Shown in pieces: positions 1 through 11,873 of a stretch of DNA of 64,000 bases. Source of the stretch: Monarcha castaneiventris obscurior. Lineage: Eukaryota > Chordata > Aves > Passeriformes > Monarchidae. The notes beneath the pieces were generated by a model. The model made no database searches, was not told the DNA's origin, and saw nothing but the letters and a program-made list of their open reading frames with translations. The DNA is taken from the NCBI GenBank assembly GCA_026261815.1, contig JAMPIT010000484.1, positions 8,034,501 through 8,098,500 of the forward strand, written 5' to 3'. How positions within the stretch are numbered: the first letter of the stretch is position 1; each line of letters opens with the position of its first letter. Made by a program: the position numbers and the translations under genes.

Positions 1-3000
1 TGATCTACTTGACCAGTCATAATTACAGCACTGTAAGGGCAGAATGACACTGAGAAGTAATAAACTGTTCTTTAATCTCTAACACTGTAAATTATAATCT
101 GTTTGTGGTTCAGAGAAAATGTTTTGGTGGCTGCAGTATCCCATTCATGTGGCTAGTGGGGGGAGTTTCTTACCTTACAGATTTTACTTTGAACTAGTAA
201 GGTATTGCTCAGGAATTTCCTCAAAGAGGAAAAGCCACTAAAAATGTGCTTTATTTCTTGATTAAAGGTTCATCTGTTGCTGAGGTTTGACTGTTACTGA
301 CTTCCTTTTTTTAGTATTGAAAGACAGTGGAGGTTTATTTTAGGATGTTTTAGCTGCCTGCATTTTATTGAGCTACTGCATCTTACTTAGCATTTTGAAA
401 TTTAACTTATCTGTCTTTTGGTTTGTGGAAAGTATCTCCACTTGATTATTTTGTCAGTTTTACCCAATTATTAGTCAGGGGTTTTAGGTGCAGGATCTTT
501 ACTGTGTTTTCTAACACTGATTTTCTATTTAGTTTTTATATACCCCCTCTAAATTTTTATTAATTATACTGAATAGAAATACCAGTGTTTCTCGTACTTA
601 GGCTCTCTATTATATCAGCAGAAAGCATAAAATATCAGATTAGATGTTCAGAAGAAGGAAGAACAGGCTGAAGTCCTACACTGCACACTGTGCTGGAAAA
701 TGTACTCTGAATGCAATGTGTGGGAAAGGTCCTGGTAAATCCCAAGGAGAAGGCTGGCACTGCTGGGGCTTGTTCCCAGGAACAGGTGCTCTGGCTGTCA
801 GTGCACATACAGAAATGTTGTACTGAGCACGCTCTAAATTCACTGCTTGTACCAGTTGTTTCTCTTGCTTTGAGCTGAGATCCAGCCTTATGAAACTGTT
901 CTCAGGCTATCTGGACCACTTCTGCAGTTCAGCAGTAGGAGCCATAATTTCCACTACAGTGAGTACAAGTAAAGTAGAAAAGATGGTCTATCCAGAAGGC
1001 TGCAAGAGTTAATTGCACATATCTGATAACACAATTCAGTAATTTGGGTCTGCTGGGTACTCTAGTTACTATTTTCTCTCTGATTATGAGAATAAATAGT
1101 TGTTTTGATGACTGTTCTGTGAACACTTAAACAATAATTTTGTCTTGAAGAATATTTTCAGCAGCTACCTGCATTTATAACAATTGTGGTAATATAAATT
1201 ACCCTATTACATACCAGAAACATAAGTATTTATGAAAAGAATAAAGTTCATGTGGTCTTAATAGCTGCACTTTAATTGCATTGATAGTAAACTTGTAGTT
1301 AGAAACTTGGCAAGATTGGGAATTGCTGGTACATTTTTTCTTCTCTCACATGAGAATGACTTTTTGATTAGTTTGCTTCATTTCTACCTTGGCCAAATAC
1401 ACTGAAGATTGGGGTATGATGCAAAGCATCTTTGTTGTAGGTTTGCAGTTCAGGCTATTAGATAAAGATAAGCTGTATTTAAAACCTCATATAGTTTTAG
1501 TAACTTTCCCAGTAATGTTAACAGAATGTCTCAACCTTTGCTGTGTTGTTTAAAGTGCTGACACAAAAGGAAGCCTGAACTGTATCAGATACAGATTTTT
1601 TTTCTATGCAAAACTGCCATTCTCTTGTTTCTGTCGTGCTTTGATCATTATAGTCAAGTAGTTTCAAGCATATTCCTTTCATTGACTTCTTTTTCTTTCA
1701 GCTAGAGTTAGTCCTGTTGCACTAGTGCTATTCAGGAAAAGATGAATTGATAGTAACTCTGCTGTGTCTCTCCTGTAACCACACCAAAGTACTTTAGACC
1801 TTCCTAATCTTGCACCGTGTGACAAAAGCTTCAACCTCCTTTGCTGTTGCCCTGATGCCAGTGCAGCTCACCCATGGTTCTTGTTATCTCATTACTAACA
1901 TTACATTACTTATATTGGCTAACTTGAAAAATCTGCTAAAATAAATTTCTAGTGATAACTGGCAGGAGAGGCAGCACTGTTGCACAGCAAGTGCTTGTGA
2001 ATCATTTAAAACAAACACGCATCTGTCTTCTGTTTAAGTGAGAGTGTGCTTCTGTGATTCTTAGTGTCTTTCTTCATCTGAAGCAGGCACCTGCAGAGCA
2101 AGGAGTAGTTACAATGGAATAGATGTTTTAAATTGGAGAGATCATTTACTTGCCTCTAAGTACAATTTTACAATTATGTGGACAGATACGTTCTCCCAGT
2201 TAATTCTCTCCAATGTACACACTCCATCTGACAGTCTGGATACATTGTTAGATATCTTCCTCTGTTCACTGAAGCTTCTTGACACTCTGCCTTGCTGGAA
2301 GGTGTAACTCTAGCAGGAAAGCAAGATGGAAAACAAAAAACAGCAAAGAAAATGCAGGATTCCCTTAGGGCAGTAAGTTTTGCTTTTATGTAGCAGCCAT
2401 TTTCTGACAGGACACATAACAAGTTCCTTGTATTTTTCCCTCGTGTGACTTTCCATGTTCCACACAAGGCATACAGAGATGTTTATGCCTTTTTCTATTT
2501 CATTAAAGCACTTCCTGGAGGAACAGTTCTTTCCTCTCTATGGTTCTGCATGGCTTGTTTTGTATAGAATTATAAAGATGGGGGGAGGTTAATACTACTA
2601 CTTCTTTCAACAGGAACAAAATATGTGGTTTTTTTAAGCACTATACTTAAGCAGGCTTGCAGGCAGGATGAGAGAATGTAAGTCAATACAGGAATGTAAG
2701 TCAATACAGCTCTTACAGGCATCTGGTTTATAGACAGTAATTTTTTAACAAACAAGACAAAAGCCTTGACAAACTTCATATGAATATAAATAATATCCTG
2801 AAATCTGATCACTTGTAAATGTGTACTGATCTGAAACAGTCTTCAAAACAGTAGAAATTATTTAGTCTTGTCTTTTGTAGTGCTTATGTCTTCATCAGAA
2901 TATCTCTGAATGAAATTCTCTTCACTTTGGCATAATAGTAACATGGAAATCAGGAATGTCACTGGCAGGAGTGATGGACCTAAAGTGTTTTAAAAATGGA
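1..3000. other. AT-rich non-coding DNA, no gene seen
   Basis: This stretch has short open frames only, all under 100 codons and without recognisable domains, and stops are dense in every frame. A strong-looking splice acceptor (pyrimidine run ending in CAG) lies near 1700, but no matching strong donor follows within normal exon distance, so I do not call an exon. An 18-bp tandem duplication at 2674-2709 is listed separately. I recognise no interspersed repeat here. Confidence 0.6.
2674..2709. repeat. 18-bp perfect tandem duplication
   Basis: Two identical 18-base units, GAATGTAAGTCAATACAG, lie head to tail at 2674-2691 and 2692-2709. Nothing around them suggests a coding or mobile context. 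Such two-copy repeats commonly arise by replication slippage and often vary in length within a species. Confidence 0.9.
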
Positions 3001-3002
3001 GA

Positions 3003-3054
3003 TATACATATATATATATATATTCCATATATATATATATTCCATATATATTTA
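3003..3054. repeat. TA-rich microsatellite
   Basis: Alternating A and T runs for about 50 bases, interrupted twice by TTCC. The two interruptions give a higher-order period, so the block looks like a duplicated imperfect TA microsatellite. It lies in single-copy AT-rich DNA. Confidence 0.9.
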
Positions 3055-6000
3055 TTTAAAAAACAGATTCCCCTCAAGAGACTATCAGTAAGGATTTGAT
3101 GAATTTTATCTTTTGGGGGTGGTGGTGGTTGAAAAAAGAATGGTGAAGGGGTGCTTCAAAAGGCATTAAAATATTAGTAATTAGCTTAGAATTTTATGCT
3201 AACAAACCATTTTAGCATGGTTCTCTTCAGCTTTTGTGACACAGGTACCTTTTGAATAGTATTAAAATGTGTTAGTCTAAAGATGATTTTTATGCTGTTT
3301 TGTTTTAGTGCAGTGTCAGATGTCCCATATTGCTCTATCATATAGAGAACAGTAGAATAAGCAGAATTAGAAACTTGCCTTTTTTTTTTTTTTCTTTAGA
3401 TAGTTCTCTTTATCTTCCCAAAGGAACATGGAGAATGCTTTTTAGGCTAATGTTTCTGTGAAGTTCTCATTTATCATGTTTCGGATGGTAAAGATGTCAT
3501 TCCCATGTATGGTGGATGGATCCAGACTACTGCTGCTCTTCCTCCTAAAGTCAAATTTCCCTGGACCAAAGAGGAGATGTGAGGCACTGATGTGGTGGTT
3601 TCAGAGCTGGTTTTCAATTCTATCTCTGCAACATCAGCTTGAACAAGGCCACCACATGGATTTCAAAAGCAGACCAATGTTTAAAGAAATTCAAACTGTT
3701 TCTGCCATCTGAAACAATGTGAAATGTGTGCAGGAGCAGCTCTCCAAACCTCAGAGCTCAGTGGTTTTAAACGCCTAAGAGAAATGCACCTTTGAACTAT
3801 GATGCAGTGGTTTTATGTATCATATAAGATTGCTGTCTTGGATGTTGGTTTTTTTTATCATGGATGGACGTAACTTCTAAGCTCTGCCTATGGCTGCTGA
3901 TATGTTAAAATCCTATATGGTAAATTGATTTCAGTGCTTTGGGTGAAGGTCTGTAAGTGATTCCAAGTTAAGAGTTTTGGCTGATTTCCATTGCCAGGCC
4001 CTGGGCTAAAAACTTGTATCATCCTTTAAGATAAAATAAACAAACCTATGAGTCCTTTTGCAAAGAAACTAAATGGTAAGTCTAATTCAGATATAATTTG
4101 TTTTGCAAATAATTTATTTATCCTTGAAAAAGTGAAATGCTAATTTTAGGTGAAAAGACTGCCTAGGCACAGTGACCACTTACAAGATTTTTTTTTTTTG
4201 GTAAATTTAAATGCATATCACTGTTAGAAAATATGAAAAGTGGCAAGTATACCAGGGAGATAACAGAATGTAGACATAATGGCATGTGTAATGAAAATTT
4301 ACTGAACAATATAATAGATATTGACAACACAGATTTCTTAGAGAAAGACAAATGACACATGACATAATAGAAACACGAAGTGTAGTGCTTTGTGTTACAA
4401 ATAACTCCCTTGAGAAACTTGAAGCATCTTGTTAAATGGAGACATTACTTCCACTGGACTGAAATGCACATTTTTACTCCTTCTCCTTTTCTTATGACAG
4501 CATATTTATATTAGGCAAATGATTTCTTTGATTCTTCTGAATGCAGATGCACCACTGAAAGTTCTCACATTGGTGTAATTATTCTTCCTTAGGAATTACT
4601 ATCCTGTGACATTGATTTATATCAGTAAAATGCATCTGTTCTATGGCTCTTATTGGTGGGATCAAGGGAATACTACAGCATTAGTTAAGGTATTTCAGCT
4701 TAGAAAACTCTGAAATTGTTCAGTTGGTGGGTCTGGATAAAGGAAAGTTTGCTGTAGTATCATCCTTAGGATAAATGCGACCAAGGACTGTACTGTTGCT
4801 GCTACAGTTTATCCATCACAAGTAGTGTGTGTTGTTTGTGAAATTTCCTCCTAAAAATTGTCTCTGCTCAGAAGTTTGATCAGTGATTTCACCTTATTTC
4901 TCATGACTGATGTTGCTGGGCCAGTGCAGACTTTATCTTGTGTATATACAGATTATATGATTTTGAATTCTGGTCAAAATCAACCTTTTACACATCAATT
5001 ATCTGTGTTCTTTTTTAAGCTAGACTACTAAGCCTAGTAATGCTTAGAAAGTATCACAGTTTTATGAACTCAAGAAAAGCATTTAAGATGAAAGAGGGTA
5101 GCTGAGAGAAAAGACTTTGGACATAAATGTTAATAAATATTAGAAATACTTAACATTGGTCTAATTTGGTTAATTTTGAGAATATATGTCAAAGCTTTCT
5201 CATATTGTTTTCTGAAAAGGTGGAAAAAGATTTTTTTGAAAGATTTTTGAAATTATTCTCACTAGTGTGAAATACCTGCTATTTTGTTCTTGGTTTGGCT
5301 GTGCCAAACCTGTATGTCTTATTCCTGTACTAATACACAGATGCCTAATGTAGATTATAGGTTATGTGAAAAGTTATTGGAATTTATGGGAAGTTATGAA
5401 AACATCTTAGGATAATTTTGCATTTGCTTCAAGTTTCTGGAGCTCAAGGCCTTGTCTTTGACAGAATCTTCAAGAGCTGGAGGATTACTAAAACCCTTTG
5501 CCGTTATGTTTCAAGGAGAAGGGACAGCAACTACTTTAATCTCCAAGGACACTTCAGCTTCAGTGACTGTTGGGGTGGTTTGAGCATCCCAGCCATAACC
5601 TGTAAAATCATTTGTGCAAATCCTATTTGTGTAGGTGCTTAAATATCTGCTTGAAAAGCATGGTGTAATAATTATCTTGGAAACATTTGGTCTGAGAGAG
5701 ATGCTAATAAAAGCAGGGAAACAGAAAATGAAGGCAGCAGTGTTGGCCTTGCAGTACCTGGCTACACTGCAGAACAGGGTGTGATGAGCTGGTCAGGTGA
5801 GATTTCGGTGCAGGGGCAGAACTTCCAGAAGAGGTGATGAGGGTGGCTGGGGATCTTGACATCAGAGTGCAGGACATGGCAGGGATGGTATAGCATTGCA
5901 CTGAGCATCTGTCACTGTTTTGGGGGACCAGATACCTCCCTGCCAAATGGGTAAGACCTTTTTGTCTCATCTTAGTAATAGCACATTTCCTTCTTACTAA

Positions 6001-6308
6001 CTTGAATTTTGAAAGCTGGCCTTCCTTTTTTTGAAGGTTGTGTGCTTGTTTTAGGAGTGCATGGCAAATGGGTTAGCTTTAAACAATTATCAGGCATGTA
6101 CTTTTTTTTCAAGTGATTTGAGCATGTTGCATTTTACAGTGCAGAAATTCAGACACATGACTTAGCCATTTGTGTATTTAGGGATGTTGTATAGGATAGA
6201 ATGTTCTAGGTGTCAGAATGATCTGGGAGAACTGGCACATACAGGCTTCCAAAGTTCTTGCTATGAATTCATGCACAAAATGTTCTAAGATTCAGGTAAG
6301 ATTAATCT
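3055..6308. other. AT-rich non-coding DNA, no gene seen
   Basis: No gene is supported. An open frame at 3458-3712 on the + strand has no recognisable domain. A different + frame across about 3468-3585 is open for some 38 codons with protein-like composition but ends in a stop and has no flanking splice signals. A 14-base T run lies at 3380-3393. A perfect inverted repeat with 8-base arms lies at 5292-5310. Confidence 0.6.
5292..5310. repeat. Short perfect inverted repeat (hairpin)
   Basis: The arms GGTTTGGC (5292-5299) and GCCAAACC (5303-5310) are exact reverse complements separated by a 3-base loop. The arms are GC-richer than their surroundings. Without a transcript I cannot assign a role; chance occurrence in a window this long is quite possible. 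Confidence 0.75.
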
Positions 6309-6370
6309 CACCTAAAGATGTTGTGTATTGGTTCTTTTTCACCTAAAGATGTTGTGTATTGGTTCTTTTA
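6309..6370. repeat. 31-bp tandem duplication
   Basis: Two 31-base units lie head to tail at 6309-6339 and 6340-6370. They begin with CACCTAAAGATG and differ only in the last base (T versus A). The near identity points to a recent duplication by slippage or local unequal exchange. No gene context is visible. A good splice-donor-like sequence, CAG followed by GTAAGA, sits just upstream near 6296 but has only a weak acceptor behind it. Confidence 0.92.
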
Positions 6371-9300
6371 CTGTCTAATTCTCATTTTTGCAGGTCTTGA
6401 TGCAAAATGGCAATTACTTTGTTGAATTTGTCTTAGTTATTTTGTTGACCTTTACATTCTTCTTTTGAGTCACATCACTGTAAGTCTTGCACAGGTTCAG
6501 ATTTTTCCTTCTCAGAAAACCCAATTAAACATTGGTTTAAGCTTACATGACATGAAAACTCTTCAAAGAAATTATTATCATATTTTTGTGAAAACTCAAG
6601 TTTATTTGCAGTTGCTGATGCATAAGATCTAGATGAAGTTTAATGGAGAACCAGGCTGGCAAGAATTAAAAGTGTCTGGCATTGTATTACAAACACTTTT
6701 ACCTGCTGTGCTATTCCTGCAGAAGATACAGCAGGCATGTTGAACAAAGTGAATGGCTGAAAAATATATAAACATATAAAAAAACCCCTAAATTACTTGG
6801 TGATTTTTATAGACAGCAAATCCACCAGGTTCCAGTTTTAGACTTTCTGCTTCTGCACTTGTGTCTGATAAGCTTTAGCTATTCTGAGAGTGGCTTTGGT
6901 TTCCTTCAGTTCTGGAATGGACTGGACCTTGTCCCCTTTGTGACAGGCTCTTCAAGCCCTTAGGGAGGGCCCTTCAGACCTCTTTCAGGAGAGGTTCTGA
7001 GTGCATTTCCTGATCTCCCCTTGGCTTCAAGGAGCTGGGTCAGGTCAGAGACTTAAAATAGTTACCGCTTCTCATGTCCACGTTTTCTTAGTTCATTACA
7101 TATGGTTATATGTAGGATCTGCATAACCCCTTTGTTCAATATTTGTGCAAAATATCTTTAGCGGAAGAGTAAGATGGTGCTTTAGCAATCTTGGAGTTAT
7201 TTATGGTAATAGCAAAGTTTTTATATTTAAAAAATCAGGAAATTTGAACTGTTCACAGTGTCTTGTGCAGAGTGCCATTACTAAGGAGCAGCTTTTGCTT
7301 TAACCTGCAGCACTTTGTTAACAATTTCTATGGAAAAAAATGAAGTCATTTAATCCAGTTCTTCCCTCCTCTCCCTCAGGATGGACATTTTCTCTCATCT
7401 CATCTTTGCTTATCCCATGATCTCTGCATTTACTCATCTTTGGCATGACAGATGTGATGGATGTGCAAGGGGTTCTGAGTTATTGCCAGGCTTTAAGCTC
7501 TGTTTTGCCTCAATACAATACTTTCATATACTTCTTTCTTTGTAAATTATTTTTCAAACTACAAATAACATCAATAAAAAGATTCATTAAATAGTTTGAA
7601 ATTGTGTAATACCTGATCATAATGACTTGTTACCCACAGGTAACTTGGAAGGGTGAGTACCACTGCTGCAGCCTGTTGAGAGGAGTGTTGGCTTTAGCTG
7701 ATGTTGAGGGAAGGGGTGTGTGGAGTTACAGCCTCTTCCATGTGTTGACAAAGCCAGGAACCTATGTTCTATGAAAAGAATGGATATGGTAACCAGTGGG
7801 AAACTATGGTACTTCTGAGTTAAGGAGGATAATATATTTGTGATGGATCCTGAAAGCTAAATCATGTTTCCAGTGGCTGTCCACGTACATAATTTATATC
7901 TATAAAGACTGTCAAGATCTGACCCATTGCCTTGACCCTTAAGATAGATCTGGGAAATCTGCTTCTTTACTGTGCTTTTGTTTGGATGGATGCTGTTGGG
8001 GTTTTTTGTTTGGGATTTTTTATTAGTTGTGGCAAATTTGTCTCTGTGTGAGGTATTTCTTAAGAGGAAAGTTGGTTCTGAAGCTTATCTTGTACAACAC
8101 AGTAAATGGACCTGCTCTTCTCCTTGTCTGCATGTTTTCAAATGGCAAAAATATAACCAGGTATTAACTTCTTCTCCAGGTGCTCAAAATGCCAATTTGA
8201 TGGTATCTTACCACTGGCCAATTTTGAATCTGTTTCCAAAATAAGTGACACAAGGAGGTGGTGCTGATGTAGTTAAAGCAGAGGAGTAGGATGCCTTTCC
8301 TATGTGCAAATGTTGGCTTGCTCAGTAGGTGATAATGCTGTGTCTGGTCCTTTTTGCTGGATGTAAACTCCAGCTATTATTGTTACAATGATTGTAACGA
8401 GTTATAACGAGTTCTTAACACATTGTACTTGCAATGGATACTCCCTTTGAAAAAGTGCATGGTGTAATGTGTGTAATCTGAGAGTATTCATTTAATGTAC
8501 TTTACAAATAGAAGGAGCTTACAATTATACAACACTGATCCACGGCAGTGACCATCTTAAACATGCACTCAGAAGTTGGATTTGGTTTAAATTTGTGTTT
8601 CCATTTTATCCATGACCTACACAACAAACACCAGCAAATCTTTTTTGGATAATCTATGCAATTGAGGAATTACTTTCTTTTTAATCTGTGAAATTATTTT
8701 AGATTATTGTTATGAGGCACTAAAATTTAGCTTTTGATGCATTGGAATCAAACTGATGCCAGTTCAGTAGTTGATAAATGATTTGAATATATGGGGTTTT
8801 GCTAAACTTTGATATTACAATTAATAGTACAGATACATACTTCTTAGTTGGTTTGCATTAGTATTTGTGGAGGGAGGAGGCTGTTTTAGGCTTTTTCATG
8901 TGCAAAGCCCTGGAAGTTCTCAAGTGGACATTCAAACCTTATTTTTGAAAACCTCTATGGTTGCAGATATCAATGCAAGTTTGTATTTTGTATGTTTTAT
9001 GAAAAACAGCCATTGCTGAATTGGACTGCAATAATAGAGTTTGCAAGCTCTGGGAATGTTCACGGTGTTTAGTGAACTGGGGACGCCCTTGGGTTTATCT
9101 TTTTTTCTTCATTCCTCTTATTGACAATGCTCCACAGACATCAATGAACTGGCACTCATTAAAGCCACAGAAGTTGAAGTGATGTGTGTAAAACTGTTCT
9201 GTGACAGAGCAAAGAACTTAATTCAGGTATCACAAGTCTCAATCTGCCGACTACATTACATAAATTGGCTTGCTGAATGAAATTTGGAAAGGAATTTTAT

Positions 9301-11447
9301 GTGAAGTGTAAATTAAACAAAATAAAGATTCTACTGTTTATTAACAATAAGTAATTTAAATAACTTCAAACCTTAAGGTTATCTGTAGTCTAATTTGAAC
9401 TTCAGGAAAAGGGGCAGTTCAGGAAGCAAACCTCTCCAGGGATGCTTTAAAGAAAAACAGGAGGTTTTTGGTGGTTTTGTTCCCTCTGTTTTTGGAAAAA
9501 CTGTCATCTTTGAATTTTTTTTTTTGGCATTAAAAAAGGGAATTAGAAGAAGAGGAAAGGCAAAAAGAAAGAGGGAAAAGTAAAGCCCACCCTAGAGCAG
9601 TCATTGGGGACACTATCATTTGTATTTAAAATAATTGTGGAAGGTGGTAAAAGAGAGTTTTAAAAGATTTGATGTTACTGCCTGTTTTCTCAGACTTCCT
9701 GCTGTCTGCTGGTGACAGCTGCTTCATTGAGATTATTGGTTGTGGCTTTTATTGTAAGAGTTTGGAAGCTGTTAATAAATAATGTATGAATAAACCAAAT
9801 GGAAGCACATCCAAATCTGCTTTGTTAGCAAACAGACTTAAAGGAATATAAAAACTTTTTGAACTTGCAATGCCTAAAGTCAGTCCTTAATTGACAATAT
9901 GTGCAACAAATTTCTTTCATGCTTTTGTCCCTAAATGACACCTCTATACTCCTATGAGTGACTTTTCACTGGGAAACTTTGCATGAAAATAATGGGAAAT
10001 AGGACATGTGGCAAGAATCTCCAAATTCATTGGGTAATGAAAAAGAAAAATTCTTTATTGAGTGAATTTAATTTTACTGCAACTTGTAGTTAAACTGGGA
10101 ATTCCTGTACTTTTTGGTGAGATGGTGGAGACAAGAACAACATATGACCTCAAAATAATAATGATGCTACTTGGCTCTGGCTGCATTGCTGTCTTTGTAT
10201 GTGAACTACTGGATTAGTTTCTGTTTGACTTCATATATTTCTTTCTACTCCTTGTTTATGTTTGTGTTTTTTGTTGTCTCACTTATTTGTGTAATTCTAC
10301 ACCTTCAGTTCATTCATGTTCTTTGTGGGTTTGTTCTTTTACAGCAAATTGCCTAGTATAAGGCTTAGGTCTTTGCTACATTGGAGTGAACCATCAGAAA
10401 TCCTTTTTTTCAAAGGCTAATTCTTGGGTGTAATAATGGTTTTTGCTTCAGTTAAAAATCCACTGGATTCATAAAACTTGAACTCTTCATCAGCAGTTAC
10501 CTATGTTTAGAGTTAGGTCTGTTTTCTAAAGGGTAAGTAACCCTTTGTGCCTTATTTATATCTTTGATTCCATACTTGTTAAATGCAAGAGATGCAATTA
10601 GCTGTGATTGTTGTTGTTGCTGTTGCACTATGAAAGGCATATAATTCTCCTCTCTCCTTTCCAGCCCTGGCTCCCTAGGCCCTTCAAAAAAAAATCCCAC
10701 ATAAACAACCCAACAAACTCCCAAGGAGGTAAAAGGACCTTGGGTTTTGGGATGACTTCTAGAAAAACTTAGTATCTTCTTTTCTGAGGTTATGTGCAAT
10801 CACCTGTACTGTATCATCTCCTATTTGCCTACTGCTGCACAGTTTCACTGATGTGGAAGCGTCTCATGGAAAAGGAATTCAAGATTGTTGTCTTTTTACT
10901 GCATTGAAAAATATCTAGAGTTTTACAAAGCTTTCAGTAAATTATTTGCAGTCCATTTAAGGAAGCTGGCTGAGCTATCAATAGATAAGTCAGGTTTTTG
11001 CTTGTCTGAGGTATCCTTGAAAGCCTGAATTTTCTATTTGAATTTAACAGCAGCAGGTGTTCCAGAGTGAGCACTGAAATTTTTATCCAGCTCTTCTTTG
11101 CTGAAATTGTAATGAAGGCTGCTAAGAGCATTTATTTTTGATAATATAAAATTATTATTTTACTTTTAAAGTAACACACTGTTTTAGAGACCACTTTCAG
11201 ATCTGAGATTTCCTTAGTTACTCTGCCACAAAAATAATAGAATTTTCAGCTTTTGAGACTGAAGGTAGATTAGATCTTGCCTTTTTATTTTTATGGTTCA
11301 TAATCAGGTCCTATATTCCCTGTAGCCCTGCAGGGAAGGGAGCATCTCAAACTCTGGGTGTACAAGTTCTGTGGATCTTGTGGTTAACCCCTCACTGGGG
11401 AATGCAATGTTTGTATAGGTGTGTGCTCATGTAGGCCTGGCTCTTAC
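6371..11447. other. AT-rich non-coding DNA, no gene seen
   Basis: There is no credible coding region. Open frames are at most about 100 codons; the one on the minus strand at 10497-10799 contains a glutamine run that is simply the translation of a short GTT-type repeat near 10610. The 9110-9360 stretch has the texture of conserved non-coding DNA (few low-complexity tracts, several homeobox-like TAAT cores), but that cannot be tested from one sequence. Confidence 0.55.
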
Positions 11448-11714
11448 TGTGCTGGTTTGGGCTGGGGTGCAGTTAATTTTTTTCACAGTAGCTGCTCAGG
11501 AGCTGTTTTGGATTTGTGCTGGAAACAGTGTCAATAATTCAGGGATGTTTTAGTTATTGCTGTGCAGTCAAGACCTTTACCCAGTAAATTGATTTTACCT
11601 CAACACATGAGTCTGCACACCTTTATTCTTCTAATTCCCTCCCCCATCCCACCAGGGAAGGAGTGAGCAACTGACTGTGTGGGGCTGGGTTCTGGCTGGG
11701 GTTAAACCATGACA
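11448..11714 (+). mobile_element. Internally deleted endogenous-retrovirus LTR, sense
   Basis: The element starts TGTGCTGGTTTGGGCTGG and ends GGGGTTAAACCATGACA, giving imperfect terminal inverted repeats (TGT..TGGTTT at each end). The left part carries the CAGTAGCTGCTCAGG block and the right part the CTCAACACATGAG and CCCCCATCCCACCAGGG blocks that I recognise from a common passerine LTR. At 267 bp it is shorter than I would expect for that family, and the central part seems missing. The position of the pyrimidine-rich 3' segment places it in + orientation. No target-site duplication is visible (TCTTAC left, GTGATA right), so the ends may have been altered after insertion. The family name is uncertain. 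Confidence 0.72.
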
Positions 11715-11820
11715 GTGATATATTGTCCCTCCTTCCCACTGGAGAGCCAGATTTGGTGTTGTATTGTGAGAAAGGGAAGTTGAGAGTTTTGTGCTGCACT
11801 GTGAACTTGACAGTTGCACT

Positions 11821-11873
11821 TCGTGATCCTAAAGGTCTTTTCCAACCTAAATGTTTCTAAGATTCTATGATTT
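11821..11873 (+). mobile_element. CR1 LINE 3' end fragment
   Basis: The sequence matches the last part of avian CR1: the GATCCTAAAGGTCTTTTCCAACC segment in degraded form, followed by a tail with ATTCTATGAT. CR1 copies end in short direct repeats of this tail instead of poly(A). Only the extreme 3' end survives, consistent with severe 5' truncation, and the substitutions suggest an old copy. It lies about 100 bp downstream of the LTR at 11448-11714, in the same orientation. Confidence 0.75.

Noticed and set aside
3468..3585. Open + frame of about 38 codons with protein-like composition; I considered similarity to a ubinuclein domain
   Set aside because: The resemblance was limited to a few residues, the spacing did not fit, frames had to be switched, and no splice sites flank it.
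10497..10799. Minus-strand frame with a glutamine run
   Set aside because: The run is the translation of a short GTT-type repeat near 10610, and the rest has no recognisable features.
11448..11873. Reading the LTR and the CR1 tail at 11821 as one composite element
   Set aside because: The LTR ends at GACA (11714) and the CR1 tail begins about 100 bp later after unrelated sequence. The two belong to different transposon classes.
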